From Pseudomonas fluorescens (GTDB lineage Bacteria > Pseudomonadota > Gammaproteobacteria > Pseudomonadales > Pseudomonadaceae), in the NCBI RefSeq assembly GCF_001307275.1, contig NZ_CP012831.1, positions 1,798,001 to 1,862,000 of the forward strand: a stretch of DNA of 64,000 nt. The letters are read 5' to 3'. The translations under genes were made by a program, and so were the position numbers. Shown in pieces: positions 19,217 to 28,633 of the stretch (its first letter is position 1; every line of letters begins with the position of its first letter). The notes below the pieces were generated by a model. The model ran no database searches. It was not told the origin of the DNA and worked only from the letters and a program-made list of their open reading frames with translations.

Positions 19217-19252
19217 GTGGCTCAGCCTCCACCCATCTTGAATTCGCCGTGG

Positions 19253-19810
19253 TCAGCGCGGCGGGTAGTTGGACAGAATCCGCCCCACCGTCTCGCGCAC
19301 GGCGGTGTTGCGGTCGGCCGGGTTGGGGGAGTTGCTGAGCAGTTGTTCATCACTGCCACGCCACACCAGCTTGCCGTCCTTGCCGTCGAGCAGGTCGATC
19401 TGCACAGTGGCGACTTTGTAGCTGATGTTGCGGGTTTCGTTGTACATCGGCCCACCCCAGTAGCCATTCCACGGGCCACCCCAACCGCCGCCGTAGTGAG
19501 TGGTGACCTGCTGCTGGCGATCCTCGACGATCAAATAGGCCTGGACCAGCACATCGCCGCGCACGCCCGCCGCAGCCGGGCGCAAGCCGCGCTGATCGAG
19601 TTGATCGGCCACCGCCTGGCGGATCCGCTGCTCGGTCAGGTCGCTCTTGATGCGTGGATCATCGGGGCGATACTGCAGCGCCGGGTCTTTCCAGCTCCAA
19701 CTGCGATACGCCGCAAAGTCACGGCTGGTGTCGAAGTCATGGTTGACCTGGTTAGAAGCACAAGCCCCCAGCAACAGGGTGAAGGCCAATAGAGCAAGAC
19801 GGCGAAACAT
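19253..19810 (-). CDS. DUF4136-type lipoprotein
   Basis: A 185-residue predicted lipoprotein. The signal sequence MFRRLALLAFTLLLGAC ends in a lipobox with Cys17. The mature part begins with the DUF4136-like DFDTSRDFAAYRSWSW and contains a Gly/Trp/Tyr-rich segment (GGGWGGPWNGYWGGP). The ATG at 19810 is preferred over an upstream extension because of the signal peptide. It lies 20 bases after a paralogous lipoprotein gene on the same strand, so the two are probably cotranscribed. Function is unknown; the family is linked to the cell envelope. Confidence 0.85.
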   Translation of the reverse strand: MFRRLALLAFTLLLGACASNQVNHDFDTSRDFAAYRSWSWKDPALQYRPDDPRIKSDLTEQRIRQAVADQLDQRGLRPAAAGVRGDVLVQAYLIVEDRQQQVTTHYGGGWGGPWNGYWGGPMYNETRNISYKVATVQIDLLDGKDGKLVWRGSDEQLLSNSPNPADRNTAVRETVGRILSNYPPR

Positions 19811-19830
19811 GGTTTTTCTCCGTTGCGTAA

Positions 19831-20448
19831 TCAACTTGGGGGATACGCCGACATGGCTTTTTCCACCGCCTCGCGAATGGCATCGCTGCGTTCGCTCTGG
19901 CTGCCCCGCTGGCCCGTCTCGGCGCTGGCGCTCCACACCGGCTGACCGGTGCGGGCATCGAACAGGTCCACCCGGACCACCACGACTTGCTCCTGATACG
20001 TGCGCACCATCGGCATCGGATGGTACACGCCATAACCCGGACCGTAGCGGTCATAACGGTTATAGCCGCCGTAATAGCCGGCATCATAATCATCCCGGAC
20101 CTGGCGCACGCGGGTCTCCAGGCGCAGGTCGGCGCTGACGAACAGGTCGGCGGGCCGGTTGTCATGCAGCGGCCGCAGGCCACGCTGGTCGAGGGCATTG
20201 CTCACCGCTTCGGCCACCTGGGCCGAATCCGCCCAGGCAGTGCCCGGCGGCAGGCGCCCGTCGCGCCAGGCCCAGCTGCGATAGCGCCCGTAATCACGGG
20301 GCGGCGCCGGGTAGGCGCTGCGGTCGAATACCGTGGCGGCCTCCGGTGGCGCCGGCGGCAACGGATTGGAGGTGGCGACATAGGGGTTGCTGCCCTGGCA
20401 GGCCACCAGCCCCAGGCACAGCACCAACAACCCTGAACGACCTTTCAT
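19831..20448 (-). CDS. DUF4136-type lipoprotein (paralog)
   Basis: A 205-residue lipoprotein with the signal sequence [17 protein letters not shown], lipobox Cys17. The mature part has a Pro-rich linker, then [20 protein letters not shown] and a Tyr/Gly-rich segment ([16 protein letters not shown]). It shares overall layout with the downstream lipoprotein, including the ALDQRGLRP motif, and is probably an old duplication. The start at 20448 is set by the signal peptide. Function unknown. Confidence 0.85.
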   Translation of the reverse strand: MKGRSGLLVLCLGLVACQGSNPYVATSNPLPPAPPEAATVFDRSAYPAPPRDYGRYRSWAWRDGRLPPGTAWADSAQVAEAVSNALDQRGLRPLHDNRPADLFVSADLRLETRVRQVRDDYDAGYYGGYNRYDRYGPGYGVYHPMPMVRTYQEQVVVVRVDLFDARTGQPVWSASAETGQRGSQSERSDAIREAVEKAMSAYPPS

Positions 20449-20473
20449 TTCGCGCTCCAATTGCACTTGCGGA

Positions 20474-21223
20474 TCAGAGGGGACGGCAGATCCAGTGCAG
20501 ATAACGTCCCAACCCGGCAAACGCCGGATGGCGACGGTGGGCCAGTTCCATTTCCAGCAACTGCGCAAGTTCCACGCGGCCCTGGAACTCCACCGGCATG
20601 TAGTCATGAAAAACCCGCACGCCACTCTGGCTTTCGACCTGCCAGAGGCCTTCAAGTTGCGCCGCCAAATCTCGCGGATCAAGGGGTTGTTGCGGCGTCA
20701 GGCTCTGTTTTTCGCCGGCCATGTCATTTTTGCGCAACTTGCGGAAATGCCCCTTGAGCAGGTTGCGATAGACCAGCGCGTCGCGGTTGTAGAACGCCAG
20801 GGACAGCCAACCGCCAGGCGCCGTCAGTTGATGCAGCACCGGCAGGATCGCGTGGGGCTCGGCCAACCATTCCAGCACCGCGTGACACAGCACCAGGTCG
20901 TAAGGCTCGGTCAGTTGGCCGAGCAGGTCCTGCCACGGTGCCTGGATGAACGTGGCCTGCTGGCCGGCCTCGGCAAAACGCTGGCGAGCGCCTTCGAGCA
21001 TGGGCTCGGCCGGCTCGGCCAGGGTCACCTGGTGACCGCGCTCGGCCAACCACAACGACATGTGGCCCAGGCCAGCGCCGATGTCCAGCACACGCAATGG
21101 ACGCTGCGGCAAGGTTTCCAGCAGATCGGCCTGAAGCACCGCCAGGCGGATCGCCCCCTTGGCCCCGCCGTAGATTTTTTCCGCGAAGCGCGTGGCGAGC
21201 TGATCGAAATGACGGTCGCTCAT
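20474..21223 (-). CDS. cmoM: tRNA 5-carboxymethoxyuridine methyltransferase CmoM
   Basis: A 249-residue SAM-dependent methyltransferase. The N-terminus [20 protein letters not shown] and the following KGAIR match the CmoM/SmtA family. The SAM loop is [12 protein letters not shown]. CmoM methylates cmo5U34 to mcmo5U34 in wobble positions of some tRNAs. Its start overlaps the end of the MazG-like gene by four bases, so the two are translationally coupled. Confidence 0.9.
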   Translation of the reverse strand: MSDRHFDQLATRFAEKIYGGAKGAIRLAVLQADLLETLPQRPLRVLDIGAGLGHMSLWLAERGHQVTLAEPAEPMLEGARQRFAEAGQQATFIQAPWQDLLGQLTEPYDLVLCHAVLEWLAEPHAILPVLHQLTAPGGWLSLAFYNRDALVYRNLLKGHFRKLRKNDMAGEKQSLTPQQPLDPRDLAAQLEGLWQVESQSGVRVFHDYMPVEFQGRVELAQLLEMELAHRRHPAFAGLGRYLHWICRPL

Positions 21224-21525
21224 TGGCCGAACCGCCGTTCGCTATCGGCCAGCTTGCTGCGCACCACGGCGTCCATGTCCAGGCCCAGCTCGCTGCAAAG
21301 CAGCAACAGGTACAACACGATGTCACCGACTTCCTGCCCGGCGTGGGCCAGTTTGTCCGCCGGCAACTGGCGCGACTGGTCCTCGGTCAGCCACTGGAAA
21401 ATCTCCACCAGTTCGGCCATTTCCACACTGGCGGCCATGGCGAGGTTTTTCGGGCTGTGGAATTGCCGCCAATCGTTATGGTCACGAATGGCATGCAGGC
21501 GTGCGGTCAGTTCAACAAGGTTCAT
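21220..21525 (-). CDS. MazG-like nucleotide pyrophosphohydrolase
   Basis: A 101-residue all-alpha NTP pyrophosphohydrolase. The metal-binding pattern is visible as EMAELVE followed by EVGDIVLYL, with the acidic residues that coordinate Mg. The ATG at 21525 starts MNLVELTARLHAIRD, typical of the family; a longer in-frame start is not supported. It lies first in an operon with cmoM and probably hydrolyses non-canonical nucleotides. Confidence 0.88.
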   Translation of the reverse strand: MNLVELTARLHAIRDHNDWRQFHSPKNLAMAASVEMAELVEIFQWLTEDQSRQLPADKLAHAGQEVGDIVLYLLLLCSELGLDMDAVVRSKLADSERRFGQ

Positions 21526-21689
21526 CGGGTTCTCCTGAATGCGCATAGCTTCAGGGGGATGACCGGGGAAGGCAAGAGTCTCGGTACGAAGCGACGGTTT
21601 GCCCCATAATCGAACCAACTCGGCCGCCACAGCTCCTACAATCAGGAGCCAACGGCTCAGTTCGGATTCCCTCCCATCAGGATGCACAT

Positions 21690-21983
21690 ATGCAGGTAGA
21701 AAGCTTTTTCGAATGGCTCGGCCAGGCGCTCGGTTCGGTAATCCGTTTCATCGTCGACCTGCTCAGCGGCCTCTTCAACATCCTGGCCAACGCCGGCGGC
21801 AACTTCGTCGATGGGCTGTCACGCACCTTGGGCATGGACACTTCGATCATCAGCATCATCGCGCTGATCCTCGGGCTGATGCTGCTGTACTCGGCCATCC
21901 GCGCCTTCATGCGGGCCTCGATCGTCATGGGCATCATCTGGCTGGTGCTGGGGTTGTGGTTGTTGAGTTGGATCATTCACTGA
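21690..21983 (+). CDS. Small inner-membrane hypothetical protein
   Basis: A 97-residue protein with three hydrophobic stretches: an amphipathic one at about 8-45, then two strong helices at about 52-72 and 75-95. It starts MQVESFFEWLGQALGSVIRF. I do not recognise a domain. It stands alone between the MazG-like gene (divergent) and a large palindromic repeat. Confidence 0.7.
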   Translation: MQVESFFEWLGQALGSVIRFIVDLLSGLFNILANAGGNFVDGLSRTLGMDTSIISIIALILGLMLLYSAIRAFMRASIVMGIIWLVLGLWLLSWIIH

Positions 21984-22027
21984 CACTGGGACCGCTCCCC
22001 ACCCTAGCGCTCACACCGGACACCACC

Positions 22028-22159
22028 CGTGGCGAGGGAGCTTGCTCCCGCTGGGTGGCGAAGCCGCCCCAAATGAGCTGAAGCAATGTTCCAGACAGAC
22101 CACATCGGCTGGTCTTGCGACTGCTTCGCAGCCGAGCGGGAGCAAGCTCCCTCGCCACG
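22028..22159. repeat. Palindromic element with perfect 25-base terminal inverted repeats (second REP family)
   Basis: The arms at 22028-22052 and 22135-22159 are exact reverse complements containing GGCGAGGGAGCTTGCTCCC. Smaller palindromes (GGCGAAGCCGCC near 22052) lie inside. This is a different REP family from the GTGGGAGCGAGC one. A related short palindrome occurs at 61535-61566. Confidence 0.88.
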
Positions 22160-22259
22160 ATGAGCCCGAGGTCACTTTAGAGGTCTGCGTGCTCCCTCTC
22201 TGCACCGGGCACGATCAATCCAAGAACCCGCTACAATCGCGCTCCATCAAGGAGCCCGC

Positions 22260-23609
22260 ATGTCCAACCTGATCACCGACTGGCGCGACCGCCTGACCCA
22301 TCGCCGGGTCTGGGCACTGGCTGCGCCAATGATTCTCTCGAACATCTCCGTGCCGCTGGTGGCGTTGGTGGACAGCACCGTCATCGGCCATTTGCCCCAT
22401 GCCCATCAGTTGGGCGCCGTGGCGGTCGGGGCGAGTTTGTATACGGTGTTGGCGTGGGCCATGGGTTTCCTGCGCATGGGCACCACCGGGTTCGCCGCCC
22501 AGGCCGCCGGGCGGGGTGACGGGGCGGCGTTGCGACAAGTGTTGTTGCAAGGACTGCTGTTGGCGATGGGGCTGGCGCTGCTGCTCGGTGCCGTCGGCGT
22601 ACCGTTGAGCGACGTGGCGTTGCATTTCATGCAGCCATCCGCCGAGCTCAACCAGTTGACCCGCGACTTCTTCCACACCCGGCTCTTCGGCTTGCCGGCG
22701 GCGCTGGCCAGCTATGCGCTGGTGGGCTGGTTCCTCGGCGCCCAGAATGCCCGGGCGCCGTTGGCGATCCTGTTGGTGACCAACCTGGTCAACATCGCCC
22801 TGAATCTTTGGTTCGTGATCGGCCTGGACTGGGGCGTGACCGGTTCGGCCCGGGCGTCGGTGATTGCCGAGTGGACCGGAGCGCTGGTCGGCCTGGCCCT
22901 GGCTCGCAAGACACTGCGGGCCTGGCCCGGGCAGATGGCCTGGGCGGCCCTGGGCGTGTGGCAGAACTGGCGTCCGCTACTGGCGGTGAACCGGGACATC
23001 TTCATTCGCAGCCTGGCACTGCAAGCGGTGTTTTTCCTGATCACGGTGCAAGGCGCGCGCCTGGGGGACGCCACCGTGGCGGCCAATGCCTTGCTGCTCA
23101 ACGGCCTGCTGCTGACCGCCCATGCCCTGGACGGCCTGGCCCACGCCGTGGAAGCCCTGTGCGGCCATGCCATTGGCGCCCGCGACCGCCTGGCCCTGCG
23201 TCGCTCGCTGGTGGTGGCCGGCGGTTGGTCACTGATTGCAAGCCTCGGCTTTGCCCTGCTGTTCCTGCTCGCCGGCCACTTGTTCATCGACATGCAAACC
23301 GATATCCCCGACGTACGCGCCACCGCTTACGACTACCTGCCCTACCTGGCGACCTTGCCGCTGATCGCGGTCTGGAGCTACTTGCTCGACGGCCTGTTCA
23401 TCGGTGCCACCCGCGCCCGGGAAATGCGCAACGGCATGCTCTTGACCCTCCTGCTCGTGTCGCCGATCGCCTGGATGCTGCTGGGCTTGGGCAACCATGG
23501 ACTGTGGATCACCTTCCTGCTGTTCATGGCCCTGCGCAGCCTGACCCTCGGTGCGTTTGCCTGGCACTTGCAGCGGCGCGACCGTTGGCTCGGCGCGCCG
23601 CCCCCATAA
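22260..23609 (+). CDS. MATE-family efflux transporter (DinF-like)
   Basis: A 449-residue multidrug/toxin extrusion transporter with about 12 transmembrane segments. Characteristic stretches are LAAPMILSNISVPLVALVDS in helix 1 and the VAVGASLYTVLAWAMGFLRM region, matching the DinF branch. It would couple export of cationic compounds to H+ or Na+ entry. The gene is alone on its strand and converges with the DUF4123 gene, three bases away. Confidence 0.92.
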   Translation: MSNLITDWRDRLTHRRVWALAAPMILSNISVPLVALVDSTVIGHLPHAHQLGAVAVGASLYTVLAWAMGFLRMGTTGFAAQAAGRGDGAALRQVLLQGLLLAMGLALLLGAVGVPLSDVALHFMQPSAELNQLTRDFFHTRLFGLPAALASYALVGWFLGAQNARAPLAILLVTNLVNIALNLWFVIGLDWGVTGSARASVIAEWTGALVGLALARKTLRAWPGQMAWAALGVWQNWRPLLAVNRDIFIRSLALQAVFFLITVQGARLGDATVAANALLLNGLLLTAHALDGLAHAVEALCGHAIGARDRLALRRSLVVAGGWSLIASLGFALLFLLAGHLFIDMQTDIPDVRATAYDYLPYLATLPLIAVWSYLLDGLFIGATRAREMRNGMLLTLLLVSPIAWMLLGLGNHGLWITFLLFMALRSLTLGAFAWHLQRRDRWLGAPPP

Positions 23610-23612
23610 CCT

Positions 23613-24407
23613 TCAATCCTGGCGACCCTGCCAGCGCCGCCGCAGGTGTTCGAGACGCTCACGCTGCGAACCACCCTCCGGCCCCGGGATGGGCCGGGCA
23701 TCGGGGTATTGCAGGCGCAGCCACAGCCAGTCATCGAGCACCGTCCGCTCGGTGAATCCCAACGCCAGCCCCTGCTGCAAATCCTCCCAGAGCCGACGGT
23801 AATCACGCCCGGTGGAGCGGCACCATTGCCACGCGTGGCGCTCCAACAGGCATCGTTGCAGCTGGCCCTGTTGTCGGTCGCTGAGGCCGTGTTCTTTCTC
23901 CAACGCCGCCACCGGCAGTCCCGGGTTGGACAGTTGTTGCCAGCCCTGGCTGCCGATCGCCCGGTCGGCCCACGTGCCGCCGAACCAGCGCGCCAGGCTG
24001 ATCGGCCCCAGCCAGCAACTGAGCTCATGGGAATCGCAACCGTCGAAGAAATAGCTGGCGGTGTGCGGGTTGTAGTAATTCAACAGGGCTTTGTGATGCA
24101 GGCCCAGTGTCACCGTCAGCATGCGCCGCAGATGCGTGAGCAATTGCCCGACGGGCTTTGGGCTGGCCAACAACAACCCTGGCCAGGCGCGCGGGTCCAG
24201 GTGACAAAGGCTGACCAGCGCGGGGGATTGGCGCAGCTCCACCAACAACGGGCCGTGCTCGCGAAGCCCATGCAACTCGGTGCCTTCGAACAGGGCAAAA
24301 CGCCGGGCCTCGGCGAACTGCGCGTGCACCAGCCGCACCGCCTCAGGCGCACTCGGTACGTCCAGCAGCAACCATTGCGGCGTTGATCCAGGCACGACCG
24401 CGCTCAT
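23613..24407 (-). CDS. DUF4123-type VI effector chaperone/adaptor
   Basis: A 264-residue cytosolic protein with a DUF4123-like N-terminal region (about 15-140: WLLLDVPSAPEAV, then LLASPKPVGQLLTHLRRMLTV) and a basic C-terminus. In type VI secretion, DUF4123 proteins load an effector onto a cognate VgrG. The ATG at 24407 overlaps the vgrG stop (ATGA), so the two are coupled. No effector gene follows, because the next gene is the convergent MATE pump. The effector must be encoded elsewhere or has been lost. Confidence 0.82.
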   Translation of the reverse strand: MSAVVPGSTPQWLLLDVPSAPEAVRLVHAQFAEARRFALFEGTELHGLREHGPLLVELRQSPALVSLCHLDPRAWPGLLLASPKPVGQLLTHLRRMLTVTLGLHHKALLNYYNPHTASYFFDGCDSHELSCWLGPISLARWFGGTWADRAIGSQGWQQLSNPGLPVAALEKEHGLSDRQQGQLQRCLLERHAWQWCRSTGRDYRRLWEDLQQGLALGFTERTVLDDWLWLRLQYPDARPIPGPEGGSQRERLEHLRRRWQGRQD

Positions 24408-25711
24408 CGAACAACGCCCGCGCCGCGTCCCATGAGCATGCGGCAGGTGCACAGCGGTTGGCCGCAGGGGCTGAAAGGCCCGCCTTCGGGCAGCAGGCAC
24501 AACAAGACCAGCGGCTCGGCCTCCCGCATCGCCGACAACAGCACCGGATCGACAACCGACCGCCCAAGTGTTTCGCCTGAAGATGACTCATCGGCAACCG
24601 CTGCCGAGGCAGGCTCGCCCAGAAATGCACTGATCAGCGGCCGATCCGGATCACCTTCGATAAAGCTCACCAGCACCTCGGTGCCGTCACACAGCGCGGC
24701 CGCCCCGCCGGCAGCCAGCTCCGGCGCCAAGGGCAGCCAGCAATGACTGGGGCTGGAACCTTCGCCCTGATAGACCCAGTCGAACTCCACCGCGACGCGC
24801 CCCGCTCCCAACTCCGACGGCTCGTCCACCGCCACGACCCAGCCGCGTTGCCGGCTCACCATGCGTGGTTTGGCCGGGACGCTGTCCGGCACGAACAGCA
24901 CGCCCCGGGGAATGGCCTTGAAATGGTTGCCATACACACCCGCCTGGGCGCGATGCTCGACCTTCGTCAACAGCCAGCGCCGGTTCCAACCGGCAAACGG
25001 ATGGTCCGTCAACGTCAGCACCTGGCCACCCCGCAGGTTCGTCAGTTCGCTGCGCCCCTGGGCGACCTGCTGCCCCGACACATCGGTGTGCACGCTGAAG
25101 GTCCGCACCGCGGCAACCGGCCCGTCGTCCACGTAGACCGCCTTACCGGCGGGGGGAAAACTGTGCGGGTTATCGGCGAACACCAGGCAATGCCCGTCCC
25201 GCGTGTGTTCGAAATGAAAGTGGATACCCGCCCGGGCGCACACGCGCTGGAGGAACTGCAGGTCCGACTCGCGATACTGGGTACAGAAATCCTGCGGTGG
25301 ATAATCGCCGCTCAGGTCCAGGCACAGGCGGCGGCCGCTGATGCCATGGGCCTTGAGCACCTGGCGAATGATCTGCGGCACCGAGCGGGCACTGAACACC
25401 CGCTGGCTGAAGCGCTGCGCCAGACAGGCCAGCTTCGGCCCGATACGCACCCGGCAACCGGCGCCATGACGGTGTTGGACCAACTCATGGAGCTGCCCAT
25501 GAATGCCCCGGCCTGGAGCCCCGAAACTCAACCAGACACTGCGATACAGCAGGCTCGCCAAGTCCAGGCTCGCATCGTGCAACAGGAGTTCCACTTCATA
25601 GACAAAGGGCTCGCTAATGGCTTCGCTACCCGTGAAGGCCACCACGTCAACAGGCTCGGGCAGACCGGCTATCTCCAGACGAAATGCTGGCTCGCAGGCT
25701 GGATCGGACAT
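24404..25711 (-). CDS. vgrG: Type VI secretion VgrG spike, short form
   Basis: A 435-residue VgrG/TssI protein, the trimeric tip of the type VI secretion spike. The N-terminal phage-gpD-like part includes YRESDLQFLQRVCARAGIHF, and the gp5/OB-like part includes HCWLPLAPELAAGGAAALCDG and VSFIEGDPDRPLI. It is much shorter than the usual 600 or more residues: the long beta-helical needle is replaced by about 60 residues ending in a Cys-rich tail (Cys405, 416, 421, 423). It is coupled to a DUF4123 gene. No other type VI genes are in the window. Confidence 0.88.
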   Translation of the reverse strand: MSDPACEPAFRLEIAGLPEPVDVVAFTGSEAISEPFVYEVELLLHDASLDLASLLYRSVWLSFGAPGRGIHGQLHELVQHRHGAGCRVRIGPKLACLAQRFSQRVFSARSVPQIIRQVLKAHGISGRRLCLDLSGDYPPQDFCTQYRESDLQFLQRVCARAGIHFHFEHTRDGHCLVFADNPHSFPPAGKAVYVDDGPVAAVRTFSVHTDVSGQQVAQGRSELTNLRGGQVLTLTDHPFAGWNRRWLLTKVEHRAQAGVYGNHFKAIPRGVLFVPDSVPAKPRMVSRQRGWVVAVDEPSELGAGRVAVEFDWVYQGEGSSPSHCWLPLAPELAAGGAAALCDGTEVLVSFIEGDPDRPLISAFLGEPASAAVADESSSGETLGRSVVDPVLLSAMREAEPLVLLCLLPEGGPFSPCGQPLCTCRMLMGRGAGVVR

Positions 25712-25858
25712 CGGCGTTTCTCTACAGGAGGGGCGGTCGGGGATTCTCGCCGACCGCCATGGCCGAGTAGAGGGGCCAAGTACAGGTTAGGAAAGGGACT
25801 ACACGAAATAAGGACATCACCGATTAAATGCACCGGTGGGAAGAAATAGCCGTGACGT

Positions 25859-25937
25859 AAACAAAAATGCCCTCCGGGACTATCCGAAAAAACCCGCGAT
25901 GTGCGGTGTGTTTTCTGACAGCCCCGGTGGGCATTGA
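25859..25937 (-). terminator. Probable terminator of speA
   Basis: On the minus strand, the arms AATGCCCACCGGGG and CCCGGAGGGCATT enclose about 45 bases and are followed by TTTTTGTTT. The stem has single mismatches/bulges. It lies about 30 bases after the speA stop. Confidence 0.65.
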
Positions 25938-25965
25938 GGAGACGGCTATTGGCGCGGTCTCTCCA

Positions 25966-27879
25966 TCAGGAAGACAGGTACGACGAACGCGTCAGCCCCA
26001 GGCGCAGCGCATCGAGGAACTGGGTGCGCTCGGCGGCGCTGATGCGGGCGCTGGCGCACTTGTCACGGTAGTGAGTCATCAACTCCTCCGGCGACAAGTG
26101 CACGTAGCGCAGCATGTCTTCGATGGTGTCGTGGGTTTCGATACCGGCGTGGTACACGCTGCCATCGGCGTTCTGGTAGATGTTCACCGAGTCGGTGTCG
26201 CCGAACAGGTTGTGCATGTCACCGAGGATTTCCTGATAGGCACCCACCAGGAAGATCCCCAGCAGGTAGTCTTCACCCGGATTGAGAGCGTGAACCGGCA
26301 GGCTGGTCTCGATGCTCTGCTCGTCGACGTATTGCTTGATCTTGCCGTCGGAGTCGCAGGTCAGGTCTTGCAGCACGGCGCGGCGCAGCGGCTCTTCGTC
26401 CAGGCGATGCAGCGGCAGGATCGGCAGTACCTGGCCGATGGCCCAGGTGTCCGGCAGGCTCTGGAACACCGAGAAGTTGCAGATGTATTTGTCGGCCAGC
26501 TTGTCATTGAGCTCATCCAGCACCTGGCGGTGCGAGCGCTGGCGGGCCTTCAACGAGTTGTGCAAGCGACGGCACACGGCAAAGTAGCACTGCTCGGCCA
26601 AGGCTTTTTCCGCCAGGGTCAGCTTGCCGTCGGCATATTGGGTCGCCACGTCGCTCATGTAGTGCGTGGCACGCCAGTAGGTCTCGGTGACCATCTCGAT
26701 ATCGGTCGGGCCCAGCAGGTCAACCAGCCATTGCACGGTTTCCGGCAGTTCCTGCTTGTTGTCGATCACCGGCACGTCGTCGTTGTGCTTCTCGACGTCG
26801 GTCACCTGCACCACCAGCATCGCGTGGTGGGCGGTCAGCGAGCGGCCGCTTTCCGAGAAGATGTGCGGATGCGGCAGGCTCTGGGCATCGCAGAACTCCT
26901 TGAGCATGCCGACCACGACACCGGCGTAATCGTCCATGTCGTAGTTGATCGAACTGGCGTTGCGCGAGTGCGTGCCGTCGTAGTCCACGCCGAGGCCACC
27001 GCCGACGTCGATGTGATCCACCGGCAGGCCGAGATTGCGCAGCTCACCGTAGTAACGGATCGCTTCCTTGAAGCCGTGCTGGTAGTCCGCCAGGTTGGCG
27101 ATCTGCGAGCCCATATGGAAGTGCAGCAGGCGAATGCCCTGGTCCAGGCCAGCGGCGCGGAAGCGCTCGACCACCGACAGCAGTTGCGCGGCCGACAGGC
27201 CGAACTTGGATTTCTCGCCACCGGTATCGGCCCACTTGCTCGACGCCAGGGACGACAGGCGCACGCGCAGGCCGACCTGTGGCTTGACCTTGAGCACTGC
27301 GGCCTCTTCGATCACCAGGCCGACTTCGGACTCTTTCTCGATGACGATAAAGACGTTGTGGCCCAGCTTCTGGCCCATCAGCGCCAGGCGGATGAATTCG
27401 CGGTCCTTGTAGCCGTTGCAGACAATGGTGCCGCCCTTCGGCGCGAGGGCCAGCACCGCCAGCAGCTCCGGCTTGGAACCGGCTTCCAGGCCGATGGAGA
27501 CGTTCTGGGTGGCGATGATGTTCTCGATCACCGCTTCCTGCTGGTTGACCTTGATCGGGTAGAGCGCGGTGTACTTGCTCTGGTATTCCAGGCGCGCGAT
27601 GTTGCTGTCGAACGCACCGGTCAGCTGGCGCACGCGGTCTTGCAGGATGTCGGGAAAGCGCACCAGCAAAGGCAGCGAGAGGCCGCTCTGGCGCAACTGG
27701 TCGACTTGCTCGAACAGGTCGATGGGCGAACTGCCGGGACCGTTCGGACGGACTTCGACGCGACCGGCTTCATTGATCGCGAAATACCCGGCCCCCCAAT
27801 GGCGAATCCCGTAAACGCTGCGGCTGTCCGCAACGGTCCATTGGCTGCCATCGTCTTTGCGTGTGCGTCGTACGGACAT
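25966..27879 (-). CDS. speA: Biosynthetic arginine decarboxylase SpeA
   Basis: A 637-residue PLP-dependent decarboxylase that converts arginine to agmatine for putrescine synthesis. The PLP lysine is Lys110 in YPIKVNQQE. The [12 protein letters not shown] segment, [13 protein letters not shown] and the C-terminal [12 protein letters not shown] segment are typical of the SpeA family, and the length is normal. It begins the block that parallels PAO1 PA4839 onward. It is divergent from nothing: sui1 lies upstream on the same strand after 211 bases. Confidence 0.97.
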   Translation of the reverse strand: MSVRRTRKDDGSQWTVADSRSVYGIRHWGAGYFAINEAGRVEVRPNGPGSSPIDLFEQVDQLRQSGLSLPLLVRFPDILQDRVRQLTGAFDSNIARLEYQSKYTALYPIKVNQQEAVIENIIATQNVSIGLEAGSKPELLAVLALAPKGGTIVCNGYKDREFIRLALMGQKLGHNVFIVIEKESEVGLVIEEAAVLKVKPQVGLRVRLSSLASSKWADTGGEKSKFGLSAAQLLSVVERFRAAGLDQGIRLLHFHMGSQIANLADYQHGFKEAIRYYGELRNLGLPVDHIDVGGGLGVDYDGTHSRNASSINYDMDDYAGVVVGMLKEFCDAQSLPHPHIFSESGRSLTAHHAMLVVQVTDVEKHNDDVPVIDNKQELPETVQWLVDLLGPTDIEMVTETYWRATHYMSDVATQYADGKLTLAEKALAEQCYFAVCRRLHNSLKARQRSHRQVLDELNDKLADKYICNFSVFQSLPDTWAIGQVLPILPLHRLDEEPLRRAVLQDLTCDSDGKIKQYVDEQSIETSLPVHALNPGEDYLLGIFLVGAYQEILGDMHNLFGDTDSVNIYQNADGSVYHAGIETHDTIEDMLRYVHLSPEELMTHYRDKCASARISAAERTQFLDALRLGLTRSSYLSS

Positions 27880-28018
27880 CGAAGTCCCCTATAAAGAAGT
27901 CAAAATGCACCATCCGGTCGGAGGCTGGGGCAGTCTAGAGAGTGAAAATGACGAATTGCCTGTTAGCAAGGTAGACCCTGCTCCCAGCGATGAGTTTAGA
28001 AACCCGTTCAGAACAGGC

Positions 28019-28085
28019 TCTGTGAAAACCATGCGGGCGACCTCGAACGTCGGGTCCGGGTCAAGCCGAGGGTGGTTTTCACAGA
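28019..28085. repeat. Perfect 13-base inverted repeat downstream of sui1
   Basis: TCTGTGAAAACCA (28019-28031) pairs exactly with TGGTTTTCACAGA (28073-28085) around a 41-base loop. There is no T-run, so a simple intrinsic terminator is not certain. It begins six bases after the sui1 stop. Confidence 0.75.
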
Positions 28086-28090
28086 AGCTG

Positions 28091-28462
28091 CTAGCCGCCG
28101 GATTTCTTTGCCTTGAAGCCGTGCTTGACCAGTTCCGCCAGCAGCAGCTCGACGTGATCGCCCTGGATCTCGATGATGCCGTCTTTCAACGCACCACCGG
28201 TGCCACAACGTTTCTTCAATGTGGTGGCCAGTTCCTTGAGCGCGTCTTCGGCCAACGGCACGCCGGTGATCGTGGTCACCGTCTTGCCGCCGCGACCTTT
28301 GCTTTCACGGCGCACACGGGCAATGCCGTCACCGGCAGGGATGGCGGTCTGTTTGCAGATGCAGGCATCCACCGGTTGACGGCAATCAGGGCAATGACGA
28401 CCGGCGTCGGTAGAAAATACCAGGCCGCCCAGGGCGGCGAAGGATGCGGCTTTTTTGGCCAC
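28091..28462 (-). CDS. SUI1/eIF1-like translation factor (YciH family)
   Basis: A 123-residue protein of the bacterial SUI1 family, related to eukaryotic initiation factor 1. The N-terminus carries a small Cys cluster (CPDCRQPVDACIC) that may bind zinc. The SUI1 fold covers about 45-120, with RRESKGRGGKTVTTITG and KRCGTGGALKDG. The GTG at 28462 is chosen because AGAGGA lies six bases upstream, whereas the TTG six bases earlier has no room for a ribosome site. In E. coli the homolog affects fidelity of start selection. Confidence 0.9.
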   Translation of the reverse strand: MAKKAASFAALGGLVFSTDAGRHCPDCRQPVDACICKQTAIPAGDGIARVRRESKGRGGKTVTTITGVPLAEDALKELATTLKKRCGTGGALKDGIIEIQGDHVELLLAELVKHGFKAKKSGG

Positions 28463-28633
28463 CGGCAATCCTCTTGGGAGGACAAAGACTGGTCGAGGGG
28501 GGAGAACGGGCCTCGACCGCGAAACCCCACTCAGGCAGGGGCAGCGCTACTGGACCGCAGACGCGGTTCAGCTTGAAAAGTCGCGCAGTGTAACGGCAAA
28601 AAGCCGACTTGCTAAGGGCCAATCAGCGCCAAT

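Noticed and set aside
24404..25711. vgrG as a frameshifted pseudogene
   Set aside because: The short frame ends with a clean ATGA overlap to DUF4123, so it is more likely a genuine short form than a broken gene.
25867..27894. 675-codon plus-strand frame opposite speA
   Set aside because: Shadow frame of a well-conserved gene; composition is Val/Gln/His-rich without any recognisable domain.
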